From the NCBI GenBank assembly GCA_021803085.1, contig JAJZMD010000260.1:1-53124 (forward strand): DNA of 53,124 bases, read 5' to 3'. Source of the DNA: Actinomycetes bacterium. Lineage in GTDB: Bacteria; Actinomycetota; Acidimicrobiia; Acidimicrobiales; RAAP-2. This document shows positions 7,635 to 16,956 of the stretch, one piece after another. The translations under genes were made by a program, and so were the position numbers. Under the pieces are notes generated by a model. That model had not been told where the DNA came from. It saw only the letters and a list, made by a program, of their open reading frames with translations, and searched no databases. Within the stretch, counting starts at the first letter, position 1; every line of letters starts with the position of its first letter.

Positions 7635-10376
7635 CTACGCAGCTCCGACCGGGAGCAGGATGTAGCTGCCGAGCACGTCTGGGCGGTGTGGGCGCACGGC
7701 CAAGCGGACGCCGGCGCCGGCGGCCTGGCGCACGCGGCGGTGCGCCTCCTGGATCTCAACGGCCCGCCGGGCGGCCTCGGCTTCGAGTCTGGAGGTCAAG
7801 CCGTCTGCGTGCTCGGTGAGGCGGGAGAGGAACAACGCCGCCTGTGCGGGGTCGACGTTGGCGTCGGGGGTGGCTTCCAAAAGCCTGAGTGCCTGGCCGG
7901 GATCGAGCCAGCTCGCATCCGTCGGGGCGCCCTCGAAGCCGAGGATCCCAGTGTCCTCGGCGAGGATGTCCGGGCGGTTCGGCCAGGACAGCTCGAAGCG
8001 GAACCGCAGCAGGAGCAGCGTCGTTCGACGCGCGACCGCCTTCGTGCGCACCACGGCGGCTCGCCGGGCCGGTCCGGGCTGGAGCGGGTCGAGCGCGGCG
8101 TCGAGGGTCTTCGCCGCGAGCCCGGCAACGAAAGGATGAGTCCGGCTGAGGTACACCTCGCCAGTACGGACGGGTAGCTCGAAACGCACGGTCGCAGCGT
8201 CGCCACCGAGGCTCGCTCGAAGCTCCGCTGGCATACCCTGGGCGTGAAGGCGCAGCCTGCCCTCGGAGGCCAGGTTGACCGTCGCGCCCCAGGCCTGCGC
8301 CGCCTCGGCGAGGAAGGAGGCGAGATCGGCCGGTGAGCCGATGGCGCGACGCGCGGCGCCGAGCTCGTCCATCACCTCGTCGGGGTGGATCGAGCGCTGG
8401 GCGAAACGGCTCTGGGAGCGCCGCTCGCGCTCAGCCGCGTCCTCCCATGCGAGCTCCAGCTGGCGGGCGGCCGGGGTCGTCTCGAAGAGCTCGAGCTGGT
8501 CGGGGCGATTCGCGGATAGTGCACCGCGGACCAGCTCTTCCACCAGCTCCTCGGTGTTGCCCGGCACCGGCACGTGGATGCCGAGTCGGCTCCTGATCGC
8601 CCGCTGCTTGCGCAGCAGCACGGCAAGCACCGCCTGGTCGAGCGGGTTGGCGGTGCCGACGACCGTGACCGATCGGACGAGGGGGGCTGGCTGGCCGAAC
8701 CGGTCGACCCGGCCCACGCGCTGCTCGTGGCGGTTGGGGTTCCACGACAGGTCGTAGTGGACCACCGCGTCGAAGCGGCCTTGGAGGTTGACCCCCTCCG
8801 AGAGGCAGTCGGTGGCGACGAGCACGCGCCGCTCGGCGTCGAGCGCCTCGACGAGCTCGGCGCGCTCCTCCGGCGGGAGGAGGCCCGTCACGACCTCCAC
8901 CGCGACCCCTGGACCGAGCCTCGCCCTCGCAGCCTCGGCCACGTAGCGCGCGGTCTCGACGAACCGGCAGAAGACGATCGGCCGGAAGCCGTCGGCGACG
9001 AGGTTCCCCACGGCGTCGAGCGCCGTGGTGAGCTTGGTGTCGGCCGCAGGCGACAGGCGCGCGACTGCCTCGGCCAGAGTCTCGAGGCCGTCGGGGACAG
9101 CGGGCTCGCCCGGCTCGACAAAGAGCGCTGGGGCGACGTCGTTGGGCTCCTCGGCGACATCGAGGAGCTGGTCAGCCCCTCGAGCGTCCTCGACGCCGGT
9201 TGCTTCTGCTCGCTCAGAGGTGCGGGCGCGAAGCGTGGCGGCGAGGGCGGCCGGGCTCGAGGACAGCGAGCGCAGCAGGGCCAGCGCCGACCACCACCTG
9301 GCGCGCGCCTGGGGCGCTGCGACAGCGCCTGCGTGTGCACGGGCCCAGTCAAAGGCGTGATCGAAGACCTCCCGGTAGTCGGGCGACCACTCGTAGCTCA
9401 AGTCGGCCTCCTCCCTCCGGGGGAAGGGGGTGTCCTCGACGAACTCGGCCAGGTCCGGTCGGCGCCGCTGCACCAGGTGCCGGGCGAGCCGGGTGCGCAG
9501 CTCCGCCGATGGTCGGTCGTCTTCGAGCAGGGCAACGAGCTCTTTGTCGAGCAGGCCGACGAGATTGGCGAAGCCGGCCTCGTCGCCCGAGTGAGGCGTC
9601 GCCGTCAAGAGCAGGAGGTGACGGTCGCTCTCGGCGAGGCGGGAGATGAGCTGGTGGCGTTGGTGGCTCGTCGATCCGAGGCCGCCTACGCAGGTGTGGG
9701 CCTCGTCGACCACGACCAGGTCGGCGCCCGCCCGGATGCACTCCTCGCGGCGCTGCGCGCTCTTGGCGAAGTCGACGGAGGCGACGAGGCAGCGATAGCG
9801 CTCGAAGACGCTCTCGCCCGGCGCGCACTCGCGTTCGAGACGCGCAGAAGTGGCGGGCAGGTAGAGCGCCGCGTCAAGGTTGAACTTCTCTTCGAGCTCG
9901 CGCTGCCACTGGGCAGCGAGCGAGGCGGGGCACAGCACGAGCAGGCGAAGGGCGTCCCCGTTGTCGAGCAGCTCGCGGGCGATCAGCCCGGCCTCGATCG
10001 TCTTGCCGACCCCGACGTCGTCGGCCACAAGAAGCCGCACCCTCTCCTGTCGAAGCGCCATCAGCAGTGGCACCAGCTGATAGGGGCGGGGGTCGACGGC
10101 GACGGAGGCGAGCGAGCGGAACGGGCCGGCCGAGGCTCTGAAGCCGAGACGCAGCGCGTCGATCAAAAGACGCGCAGAGCGGTAGTCACCGAGGTCGCCC
10201 TGTCCGGGCCAGGAGAAGCTCGCCGGGCGCACCTCCTCCAGGGCGGTCACAATGCCCGTCTCCTCTTCCCTCTGGCCGCCGAGGGGCCTGAGCAGCAGCA
10301 GGTCATCGCTTGAGCCGGGCAGCACCACCCACTCACGGCCCCGCGCGGCTACGAGGCTGCCAGGAGCAAAGCTCAT
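7635..10376 (-). CDS. SNF2/RapA-type helicase, DrmD-like
   Basis: This 913-residue SF2 ATPase has Walker A DDVGVGKT at about 119-126, a DEAH box (VVVDEAHTCVG) at about 221-230, the TATPHSGDEAGFANLV motif III region, and the second RecA lobe with DCLSEGVNLQGRFD and LSWNPNRHEQRVGRVDRFGQ. This pattern is typical of RapA-like SNF2 helicases, including the DrmD family of class 1 DISARM. The last 300 residues show no domain I can name. The ATG at 10376 overlaps the stop of the upstream helicase by 4 nt. It probably remodels or translocates on DNA with the neighbouring methylase. Assignment to DrmD itself would need a profile search. Confidence 0.9.
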   Translation of the reverse strand: MSFAPGSLVAARGREWVVLPGSSDDLLLLRPLGGQREEETGIVTALEEVRPASFSWPGQGDLGDYRSARLLIDALRLGFRASAGPFRSLASVAVDPRPYQLVPLLMALRQERVRLLVADDVGVGKTIEAGLIARELLDNGDALRLLVLCPASLAAQWQRELEEKFNLDAALYLPATSARLERECAPGESVFERYRCLVASVDFAKSAQRREECIRAGADLVVVDEAHTCVGGLGSTSHQRHQLISRLAESDRHLLLLTATPHSGDEAGFANLVGLLDKELVALLEDDRPSAELRTRLARHLVQRRRPDLAEFVEDTPFPRREEADLSYEWSPDYREVFDHAFDWARAHAGAVAAPQARARWWSALALLRSLSSSPAALAATLRARTSERAEATGVEDARGADQLLDVAEEPNDVAPALFVEPGEPAVPDGLETLAEAVARLSPAADTKLTTALDAVGNLVADGFRPIVFCRFVETARYVAEAARARLGPGVAVEVVTGLLPPEERAELVEALDAERRVLVATDCLSEGVNLQGRFDAVVHYDLSWNPNRHEQRVGRVDRFGQPAPLVRSVTVVGTANPLDQAVLAVLLRKQRAIRSRLGIHVPVPGNTEELVEELVRGALSANRPDQLELFETTPAARQLELAWEDAAERERRSQSRFAQRSIHPDEVMDELGAARRAIGSPADLASFLAEAAQAWGATVNLASEGRLRLHAQGMPAELRASLGGDAATVRFELPVRTGEVYLSRTHPFVAGLAAKTLDAALDPLQPGPARRAAVVRTKAVARRTTLLLLRFRFELSWPNRPDILAEDTGILGFEGAPTDASWLDPGQALRLLEATPDANVDPAQAALFLSRLTEHADGLTSRLEAEAARRAVEIQEAHRRVRQAAGAGVRLAVRPHRPDVLGSYILLPVGAA

Positions 10377-13300
10377 GGTCGGGTGTTCCCCGGCCCGAAG
10401 ACAAAGCGGTGACGGCCCGCGACCTCGCCCCAGTCGTCGTGGTGGCCGAAGCGGACGACGGTGTAGCCCAAGTCCTCCAGGGCGCCTTGCTGGGTGGCGT
10501 CTCGTGCGGCCCGGTGAGCGCCGTCGTGGGCGGGGCCGTCGACGTACACAGCGACGTGAGCCTCCCTGTAGAGGAAGTCGGGCCGGGTGCCCGCAGCTTC
10601 GATGTAGACCTGGGCGGCGTCGGGCAGGCGGTAGCCGCGCTCGGAGAGAAAGTCCAGCCACTCTCGCTCGAGCGAGGAGCCACAGAGCCGCTCGAGGGAG
10701 GCCCTGTGCTCGTCGGGGTCGCTCGGACCCGGGGACGTGCTGACCTTGGCCCGGGCGAGGTCGACCATGAGGTCGCGGATGAGGTGGCGGTCGAGGGCGT
10801 GATGGTGAGCCTGGTTCCCATAGGCCATGAGACAGTCGTAGCAGGCCGCTTCGCAGGCCTCGCCGCCAAGGTCGCCTCGGTCGGCACCGCTGTCGGGGTC
10901 GAAGTGGCAGACCTCGAGCGCGGCTCGGGCGACTTCGGGCAGTGCGGCAGGGTCATCGACGAGCCGGCGCAGCACCCCGGCTCCCCCCTCCGCGGTCTCG
11001 TACAACAGGATCGTGCGCCGGGCGAGCCCGGCCACGAAGGCCACGCCCGCCTCCCCTGCAGCGTCGTCGGGCCCGCCGCCCACCTTGTCGGAGCAGCGAT
11101 CGTGGTGCGGCGGGCGGGGCCGATAGCGCGGCGGCAGGTTCGGCAGGTGGTCGAGGCCGAGCTCGGCGTCCTCCAGCTCGAAGCGGACCTGGAGCCCGCG
11201 TTTGAGCGCGGCGCCGAGGGAGATGGCCTCCTCCAGGCTCATCTCTCGGGCCGGCTCGACGAGCAGGCTGTTGAGGCGGTCCTCCACGAAGGGGACCACG
11301 CGCACCAGCCGCCGGCGCGCCTCTGCCCTCTCCTCCTCGTCCTCGTCCTCGGCGCGCGAGTCTGCCACCCAGCGACCGCGGGGGACCTCCAGCAAGAACC
11401 CCTCCGGAGTGTCAGGGCGGCGGCGGGCTCGACCGACGTTCAGCCGGTAGATCGTGGCCGCGGGTGCATAGGCGAGCTGCACGAGCTCACCAGAGGCCGC
11501 CGCTGCGCTCGCGCGCCGCTCCAGCCGATGGCCGCGTGCCTCGCCGAAGCGGATCGCGGTGCGGACCTCGTAGCCCTGGCGGCGGCGTTCCTCCTCGTCG
11601 GAGGTGATCCGGTAGCGACGCCGCAGCGACACGCTCGCGACGCGAAGCAGGTCACCGTAGCGCTGCGCCCCCTCGCCGCTCAGGCCCTGGCCGCAGCGCT
11701 CGCAGCAGTCCGGCCCGACCCCGCCGGGAGCTGGATGCGCGTACCCGCAGGCCGAACAGACGACTGCGGCCTGGGTGAGGGCGGGGCCCGAGGCGAGCGC
11801 CTCGGGGGAGTCGAGGGGGAGGTCGGCGCGGTCCACCTGGTAGACGGCGCCGTCGTGGTAGACGAGGTTTCCCGGCCCGAACTCCGCGATGGCCAAAAAG
11901 CGCGGCCGCGACAGGTACTCGTCGCCGGTCTTGTGTCGCGGGGCTGGTACGTAGGCCGACACCGGGAGCCGGGGGAAGTTGTAGCCAGGGAGGAAGCCTT
12001 CGGAGGCGAAGTAACGGTAGCTGTAGAAGTCGGAGAAGAGGCTGCTTGCGGCCAGGCCCCTGCGCTCGTCGTCGTTCAAGAGAAGGCCCAGCTTGGTCTC
12101 GGCCTGGGAGCGCAGGATCTTCGCCTGATCCTTGTCCTGGGGCGAGCGCGCCGCGTCGAGCACGACCTGGCCGTAAAAGCGGGCCTGGGCCGAGGCGGCG
12201 CGGTACATTTCGCGCCAGCGGTCGCAGGACGCGTCAAAGCGCGCGGCGGCTCCGGCGAGCACTTCATCGAGCCAGCTCGCCCGCCACCACTCGGCCGCTT
12301 TCAGCTCGCCGCCGATGTCGTCCAACACCGACAGGGCGCGGGCTTTCGCTCGAGGGATGACATCACTCTGCTCGAACGCGCTGTTCACTTCGTCTCGAAG
12401 CGCGAGCGGCGGCGGGTCGCCGTCAACGTCGAGGACGTCTCGGAGGCTCGCGCCGAGACGGACGCCGGTCTCTGCAAGCCAGATGGCCTGGACGTGGGCA
12501 CGCAGCAGGTCCTCGTTGGCCAAGTCCAGCTCAGCGGGGCGCACCTGGCCGGAGATCATGAGCTCAGGGCGGCGAAAGAAGTATCGATCGTGGCTCGAGG
12601 TCGTCGAGCAGTAGGTCACCACGAAGGCTGGCTGGCCTGAGCGCCCGGCCCGCCCCGAGCGCTGCACGTAGTTGGCGGGCGTGGGCGGGACGTTGCGCAT
12701 CCCCACTGCGTTCAAGCTCGCAACGTCGATGCCGAGCTCCATGGTGGGTGAGCAGCACAGAAGTGGCAGCTTTCCCACTCGAAACGCCTCCTCGCGTTCT
12801 TCTCGGACTTCGGCGGGCACCTGGGCGGTGTGCTCTGCTGCCATGAACACCGACATCTCGGACGCGACCTGCTTGTAGAGGCGGCGGAAGAACTCGTTCG
12901 TCGCCGCCTCGGCCTCGCCGACCTGGCCCACCCGGACCGGATCGGTAGGAGGGCTGTCACCGGCACCGGCGTGAAAGCGCATGGCGCCCGACGCGAGGCG
13001 GTAGCCGGCCACACCCCCGCCTCGCCGAGCGTCGACGACCTCGCTGAGGAGCCCGGCGGCTGCCATGAGCTCGAAGCAATCTGCGATCACCTGGCCCACC
13101 TCGTCGCTGGTGAGTCCCGCCTCCACCAGCGCCCTCCGGCGCACGTAGGTGCCGATCGCGCTGCGCGGCCCCAAGAAGAGCCAGCGCTGGCCCTTCGGGA
13201 TGCGGTCGCCTTTGCGCGAGGAGCGCGGGAAGACCGTCGAGTGGGTCTCCAGGCGGTCCCGCTCGGTCTCGTCGAAGCCCCACGGCGGCACGAGCTCGGC

Positions 13301-15766
13301 GTAGGAGCGGGCCTCGATCGTCTTCTGCCGGGCAGGGTCGAGATGCTCGGCACCGATGGCGAGCTCGTGGCGCAGGTGGTCGAGGATGGCCCTGCAGATC
13401 TCCCCGCGCTGGGCCGCAGGTGCGCCAGCGAGCGCCGGGTGCCGACCGTCCCAGGCGCCACCATCCGCGGCGAGGCGGTCGAGGTGCTCGTAGCCGACCT
13501 CGAGGAGGCCGAGTTGTTCCAGGTTGGGCGCGGCGACGCGCCAGCCGCGGCGCAGGTCGATGGCCAGCCGGTAGCCGACCACGTCGACCAAGGCCCGACG
13601 AGCGCGCTCGGGGACCTCGTAGAGGCGAGCTTCAGGGTTGGCGGCGTACGCCGCCGCATCGAGGTGAAGTGCGTCCACGGCCGCTGGTGCCAGCTCCTCG
13701 TAGCCGAGCCCGACAGCGCCCGCCTTCTCCAGGGCTCGGTAGGTCGCTGCTCGGAGCACCGATATCTGCACGAAGTCGTTGAAGTGCCCGGCCTGGAGGG
13801 CCGCGTCTTGGCGACTGTCGGAGAAGCTGAGAAGCTTCGGCTCGACGCCATTCGCCTCGCCGAGGTGGCGCAGGACCGCGAGGCTCAAGACGGTCGTGGA
13901 GCTGGAGCGGCCCTCGGTACCAAGCGTCGTGAGCCGGGTCAGGTCCGAGGAGCGCCCCCGCAGCGCGTAGGAGATCCCACACGACAGGCAGAGCCGGAAC
14001 GGCGCGGGTAGCCAGTGGGCGAGCAGGGAGCCACTTGTCGGCTGAAGGTCGAGCTGGCCGTCGGGATGCACCCAGACCGGCGTGGGAAGCCGCTCTCGAT
14101 GGTCTCGGCGCAAGCGGAACCCGCCCTTTGGGTCCTCTTCCAGCCAGTCCGAAGGCAGCCGTTCGAGCATGCCGTCGAGTTCGGCTGGCCAGGGGCTGGC
14201 GGCGCTCAGGTGAAGGAAGCCGAGCTGGCGTGCTTCGTCTTCGACGAGGGCGGTGTCGCGGTCCGACAGCTCCCGACCCACCAGGTAGCTCGTGCCTCGA
14301 GCCTGATCGGGGATCCGCTCGGCGATGTAGTACTCCTGGCCGCAACGTCGGCAGAACGCGAGAGGCAACGCAACCCGGCTGCGATCCCCTGGCGCGAAGC
14401 GCTGCTCGCCCCAGAGCAGTTCACGCTCCCCCTCGGCCTCTGGGGTGGCGGCGACGGGGGCTCCACGTCCGACGAACTGGTGAAGGCGAAAAGCAAACAG
14501 CGGCGCGTCGGTCTCGGGGTGGCGGGCCTGGGAGCCGGCGAGTAGGCACGCTTTGATCGCTTGCGCCGCCTGCTCCTCGCTACAGCCCACCAGCTTGGCG
14601 AGCTCGCGCGCCACGCCACCTGCGCCGTGCAGCGGGCGGGGGGTGGCCCGCGTGGCCTCAGGACCCTCTCCTTGGATGCCGAGGGTCGACTCGATCCACC
14701 GTGCCAGCGGGTTCGCCCGGAGCTCTGCGAAACCACTCGGCGTCCTCTTGCTGGACACTGTTTTGGCAAGCGAGCTGAGCAGCTCCCGATCTTCGGGCCG
14801 CCACGGATCGGTGGCCCGCTCCAAGCGCTCGCTGATTACGCTTTCGGGGGTGACCTCCGTGCCGAACAGGCGAGCCGCGACCCTCGCGACCTCGACGCGA
14901 CGCTGCTCGGCGGTCCCACCGGAGCTGAGCGTCGCCGAGGTGCCCACGCACTGCAGCCGGCGAGCGCTGCAGGCTTCGCGCAGGCGCCGGACTAGGAGCG
15001 CTACGTCCGCACCCTGACGGCCCCGGTAGGTGTGCAGCTCGTCGAGCACCAAGAACCGCAGGTCCTGCGCCGCGTCGATGATGGGTCGCTCCTCGGTGCG
15101 GGTGAGGAGCAGCTCCAGCATCACGTAGTTGGTGAGCAGCACGTCGGGAGGATGGGAGCGCAGCTCCTCGCGGGCTTCTTGGGACTCTTGGCCCGTATAC
15201 CGCCTGACGCGGACCGGGCCCTCGGAGGGCAAGAACTTCGCGACCTCTTCGAGCTGGGAGTTGACCAGCGCGTTCATCGGGTAGACGACGATCGCCTCGA
15301 TCCGGTCATCGCATCCGCGGCCCTCGCGCAAGATGGCATCGGTGATCGGGATCAGGTAGCCGAGGCTCTTGCCCGAGCCGGTGCCGGTCGTCAGCACGTA
15401 GCTGACCCCCGACGCGGCAGCCCGGACCGCCTCTGCCTGATGGTGGTACAGGTGAAGGCCTCGCCGAGCGCCGCCCGCCTGGTCGGGGACCCGGAACAGT
15501 TCACCGCATCGGTCACTGAGCAGCCGTTCGTTCACGAGCTCGTCGACCCAGCCGCCCGGCGCGAACGACGGGTTCAAGCTCACCGACGGATCAGGCCAGA
15601 GCACGCCTTCGTCGAGCTTCTTCTGGACGAACTCCGACACTCGTTCGTCCTGGATTCGCAGGGCGCCTTCGAGAAACCGCCGGTACTCGGCAATGACGCC
15701 GTCCCGCAGGGCAAAGACGTCCATTGCCGCACGGTCGGTCGGCGTTGTCAGTGCTGTCGTCGCCAT
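10373..15766 (-). CDS. Giant DUF1998 helicase with C-terminal nuclease-like domain
   Basis: This 1797-residue protein opens with a DEAD-type helicase: Walker A TTGTGSGKS at about 126-134, DExH-type LVLDELHTYRG at about 239-249, then TSATLSSGG. The second lobe has MELGIDVASLNAVG and YVQRSGRAGRSGQ. Cysteine pairs (CSACGYAHPAP, then CCERCGQ) lie near the middle-end. A DUF1998-like segment follows (GGAGVLRRLV, then CEAACYDCLMAYGNQ). The last ~110 residues read LEREWLDFLSERGY, RPDFLYREAHVAVYVDG and LEDLGYTVVRF, resembling DUF559/Vsr-type PD-(D/E)xK endonucleases. In DISARM, helicase and DUF1998 are separate proteins (DrmA, DrmB) with a PLD nuclease (DrmC); here helicase, DUF1998 and nuclease-like parts sit in one chain. 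It follows the peptidase gene by 8 bp. Confidence 0.9.
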   Translation of the reverse strand: MATTALTTPTDRAAMDVFALRDGVIAEYRRFLEGALRIQDERVSEFVQKKLDEGVLWPDPSVSLNPSFAPGGWVDELVNERLLSDRCGELFRVPDQAGGARRGLHLYHHQAEAVRAAASGVSYVLTTGTGSGKSLGYLIPITDAILREGRGCDDRIEAIVVYPMNALVNSQLEEVAKFLPSEGPVRVRRYTGQESQEAREELRSHPPDVLLTNYVMLELLLTRTEERPIIDAAQDLRFLVLDELHTYRGRQGADVALLVRRLREACSARRLQCVGTSATLSSGGTAEQRRVEVARVAARLFGTEVTPESVISERLERATDPWRPEDRELLSSLAKTVSSKRTPSGFAELRANPLARWIESTLGIQGEGPEATRATPRPLHGAGGVARELAKLVGCSEEQAAQAIKACLLAGSQARHPETDAPLFAFRLHQFVGRGAPVAATPEAEGERELLWGEQRFAPGDRSRVALPLAFCRRCGQEYYIAERIPDQARGTSYLVGRELSDRDTALVEDEARQLGFLHLSAASPWPAELDGMLERLPSDWLEEDPKGGFRLRRDHRERLPTPVWVHPDGQLDLQPTSGSLLAHWLPAPFRLCLSCGISYALRGRSSDLTRLTTLGTEGRSSSTTVLSLAVLRHLGEANGVEPKLLSFSDSRQDAALQAGHFNDFVQISVLRAATYRALEKAGAVGLGYEELAPAAVDALHLDAAAYAANPEARLYEVPERARRALVDVVGYRLAIDLRRGWRVAAPNLEQLGLLEVGYEHLDRLAADGGAWDGRHPALAGAPAAQRGEICRAILDHLRHELAIGAEHLDPARQKTIEARSYAELVPPWGFDETERDRLETHSTVFPRSSRKGDRIPKGQRWLFLGPRSAIGTYVRRRALVEAGLTSDEVGQVIADCFELMAAAGLLSEVVDARRGGGVAGYRLASGAMRFHAGAGDSPPTDPVRVGQVGEAEAATNEFFRRLYKQVASEMSVFMAAEHTAQVPAEVREEREEAFRVGKLPLLCCSPTMELGIDVASLNAVGMRNVPPTPANYVQRSGRAGRSGQPAFVVTYCSTTSSHDRYFFRRPELMISGQVRPAELDLANEDLLRAHVQAIWLAETGVRLGASLRDVLDVDGDPPPLALRDEVNSAFEQSDVIPRAKARALSVLDDIGGELKAAEWWRASWLDEVLAGAAARFDASCDRWREMYRAASAQARFYGQVVLDAARSPQDKDQAKILRSQAETKLGLLLNDDERRGLAASSLFSDFYSYRYFASEGFLPGYNFPRLPVSAYVPAPRHKTGDEYLSRPRFLAIAEFGPGNLVYHDGAVYQVDRADLPLDSPEALASGPALTQAAVVCSACGYAHPAPGGVGPDCCERCGQGLSGEGAQRYGDLLRVASVSLRRRYRITSDEEERRRQGYEVRTAIRFGEARGHRLERRASAAAASGELVQLAYAPAATIYRLNVGRARRRPDTPEGFLLEVPRGRWVADSRAEDEDEEERAEARRRLVRVVPFVEDRLNSLLVEPAREMSLEEAISLGAALKRGLQVRFELEDAELGLDHLPNLPPRYRPRPPHHDRCSDKVGGGPDDAAGEAGVAFVAGLARRTILLYETAEGGAGVLRRLVDDPAALPEVARAALEVCHFDPDSGADRGDLGGEACEAACYDCLMAYGNQAHHHALDRHLIRDLMVDLARAKVSTSPGPSDPDEHRASLERLCGSSLEREWLDFLSERGYRLPDAAQVYIEAAGTRPDFLYREAHVAVYVDGPAHDGAHRAARDATQQGALEDLGYTVVRFGHHDDWGEVAGRHRFVFGPGNTRP

Positions 15767-15774
15767 CGCTTCCC

Positions 15775-16341
15775 CTACCGGCGCCCGGGTGCCCGACGAG
15801 CGGCGCGCTTGTAGGCGCCGGTCACGTTGAGCCGGAACCGCATCATCGGCTCGCTCACCCCGTAGTGCTCCGCGGCGAGGTCGACGGGCACCCGGCGGGC
15901 CGCGATCGAAAAGGCGGCCTCGTCGGAGACGAGGATGGCGCCGGCCAGCCAGTCCGCCTCCTCCTCCATCTCAGGGTTCCACAGGCGACTCCTGTCGTGA
16001 TCCAGCGGTGGAGAGGGTTCGTGCAGCAAGAGACCGTGCGCCAGCTCATGGCCGACGTCGGAAGCCTGACGTCCCCTCGAATGCGCGTCGTTGTGGACGA
16101 CGACCCGGCGGCTGCCCCGGAAGACCGTGACCGCCGAGAACTCGCTCGCGTCGACCTGCTGGAAGTGGTGCACCGCGCCCGGCGCGTGCTCGCCAAGATC
16201 CGACAGGGCCAGCACTGGAATGTCCAAGCGGTGAGCGAGCTGCCAGGGGTCGAGCCGGGCCGTGAGGCCAAGGCCGAGCTCCATGCGGACCTCCCGAGCG
16301 ATCTCGTTCGCCTCGCTCTTGAAACCGCGTCGCAGTGCCAC
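15775..16341 (-). CDS. ImmA/IrrE-family metallopeptidase
   Basis: This 188-residue protein carries the zinc-peptidase signature HELAHGLLLH at about 98-107 and a downstream helix with EMEEEADWLAGAILV that supplies the third ligand. This is the layout of ImmA/IrrE peptidases, which cleave a partner XRE repressor on a DNA-damage or phage signal. The last 40 residues include a short HTH-like segment (AAEHYGVSEPMMRFRLNV) common in the family. The start is GTG. It lies 7 bp after the XRE gene and 8 bp before the giant helicase gene, so the pair probably controls the whole operon; the cleavage partner is inferred from adjacency. Confidence 0.9.
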   Translation of the reverse strand: MALRRGFKSEANEIAREVRMELGLGLTARLDPWQLAHRLDIPVLALSDLGEHAPGAVHHFQQVDASEFSAVTVFRGSRRVVVHNDAHSRGRQASDVGHELAHGLLLHEPSPPLDHDRSRLWNPEMEEEADWLAGAILVSDEAAFSIAARRVPVDLAAEHYGVSEPMMRFRLNVTGAYKRAARRAPGRR

Positions 16342-16348
16342 GATCCGC

Positions 16349-16741
16349 TCACTGCTTGCGCAGCCGCGCGTAGGTCGCCTTGATCAGCTCGTCGAGCGCA
16401 ACGGCCCCCTCGGGCGACAGGTTGGGGTCGCTGCGCAGGTAGGTCGAGATCATGGTGAGCGGCTCGGGCTGCGAGGGTCGAGGGATGTCCTCACCACGCA
16501 GGAACGTGGTGGTGTCGAGCCCGGCCCAGGCTGCCAGCGCCGCCAGCCCCTGGGCGTCGGGCAGCTTCCCCTGTGACATCCGGGTGAGCGTGGACGCGCT
16601 CACACCGCACTGCTTGGCCACCTGGCGCCACGTGAGCCCCTGGCCGATGCGCTGCGCGTCGAGCGCGGCGAAGAACGCCTCCCCGTCGAAGCGGGTCTTG
16701 ATCGCGGACACCTCCTGCTCGTTGCTTCTTTGCAACCACAC
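16349..16741 (-). CDS. XRE-family transcriptional regulator
   Basis: This 130-residue protein has a clear helix-turn-helix at about 36-60 (LTWRQVAKQCGVSASTLTRM) followed by SQGKLPDAQGLAALAAWAGL, typical of XRE/Cro regulators. The tail (LSPEGAVALDELIKATYARL) is helical. As first gene of the operon, with an ImmA-like peptidase directly behind it, it is the likely repressor of the defence genes. The start is uncertain: GTG 16741 gives the longest frame, but a TTGC-N6-GCAA dyad and a plus-strand promoter-like sequence overlap those first codons, so GTG 16711 is a possible alternative. Confidence 0.85.
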   Translation of the reverse strand: MWLQRSNEQEVSAIKTRFDGEAFFAALDAQRIGQGLTWRQVAKQCGVSASTLTRMSQGKLPDAQGLAALAAWAGLDTTTFLRGEDIPRPSQPEPLTMISTYLRSDPNLSPEGAVALDELIKATYARLRKQ

Positions 16742-16758
16742 TCCGAGTGCGGTACAGT
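16722..16758 (+). promoter_or_regulatory. Divergent control region: dyad and promoter-like sequence
   Basis: TTGCTTCTTTGCAA (16722-16735) is a TTGC-N6-GCAA dyad of the type XRE repressors bind. Overlapping it on the plus strand, TTGCAA (16730-16735), a 17-base spacer and TACAGT (16753-16758) resemble a -35/-10 pair for the plus-strand small-protein and ATPase genes. The sequence is locally AT-richer than its surroundings. A repressor bound here could control both directions. Confidence 0.35.
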
Positions 16759-16956
16759 TCGACTCTCACAACATGATATCTTACGAGCAACGACCGGTCC
16801 AATGGTCGGAGCGAAGGGACCAGGCATGTCGAACCCAGAAGCCAGCACCTCCGGGCCCTTCGGGCCGACCAGCTCGGCCCGGTGGCCGCTTCGTTGCGGG
16901 CTGGGAATGCCGGAGCGAAGTACGTGTCGGAGCAAGTACGCCGAGGAGGTGAACGG

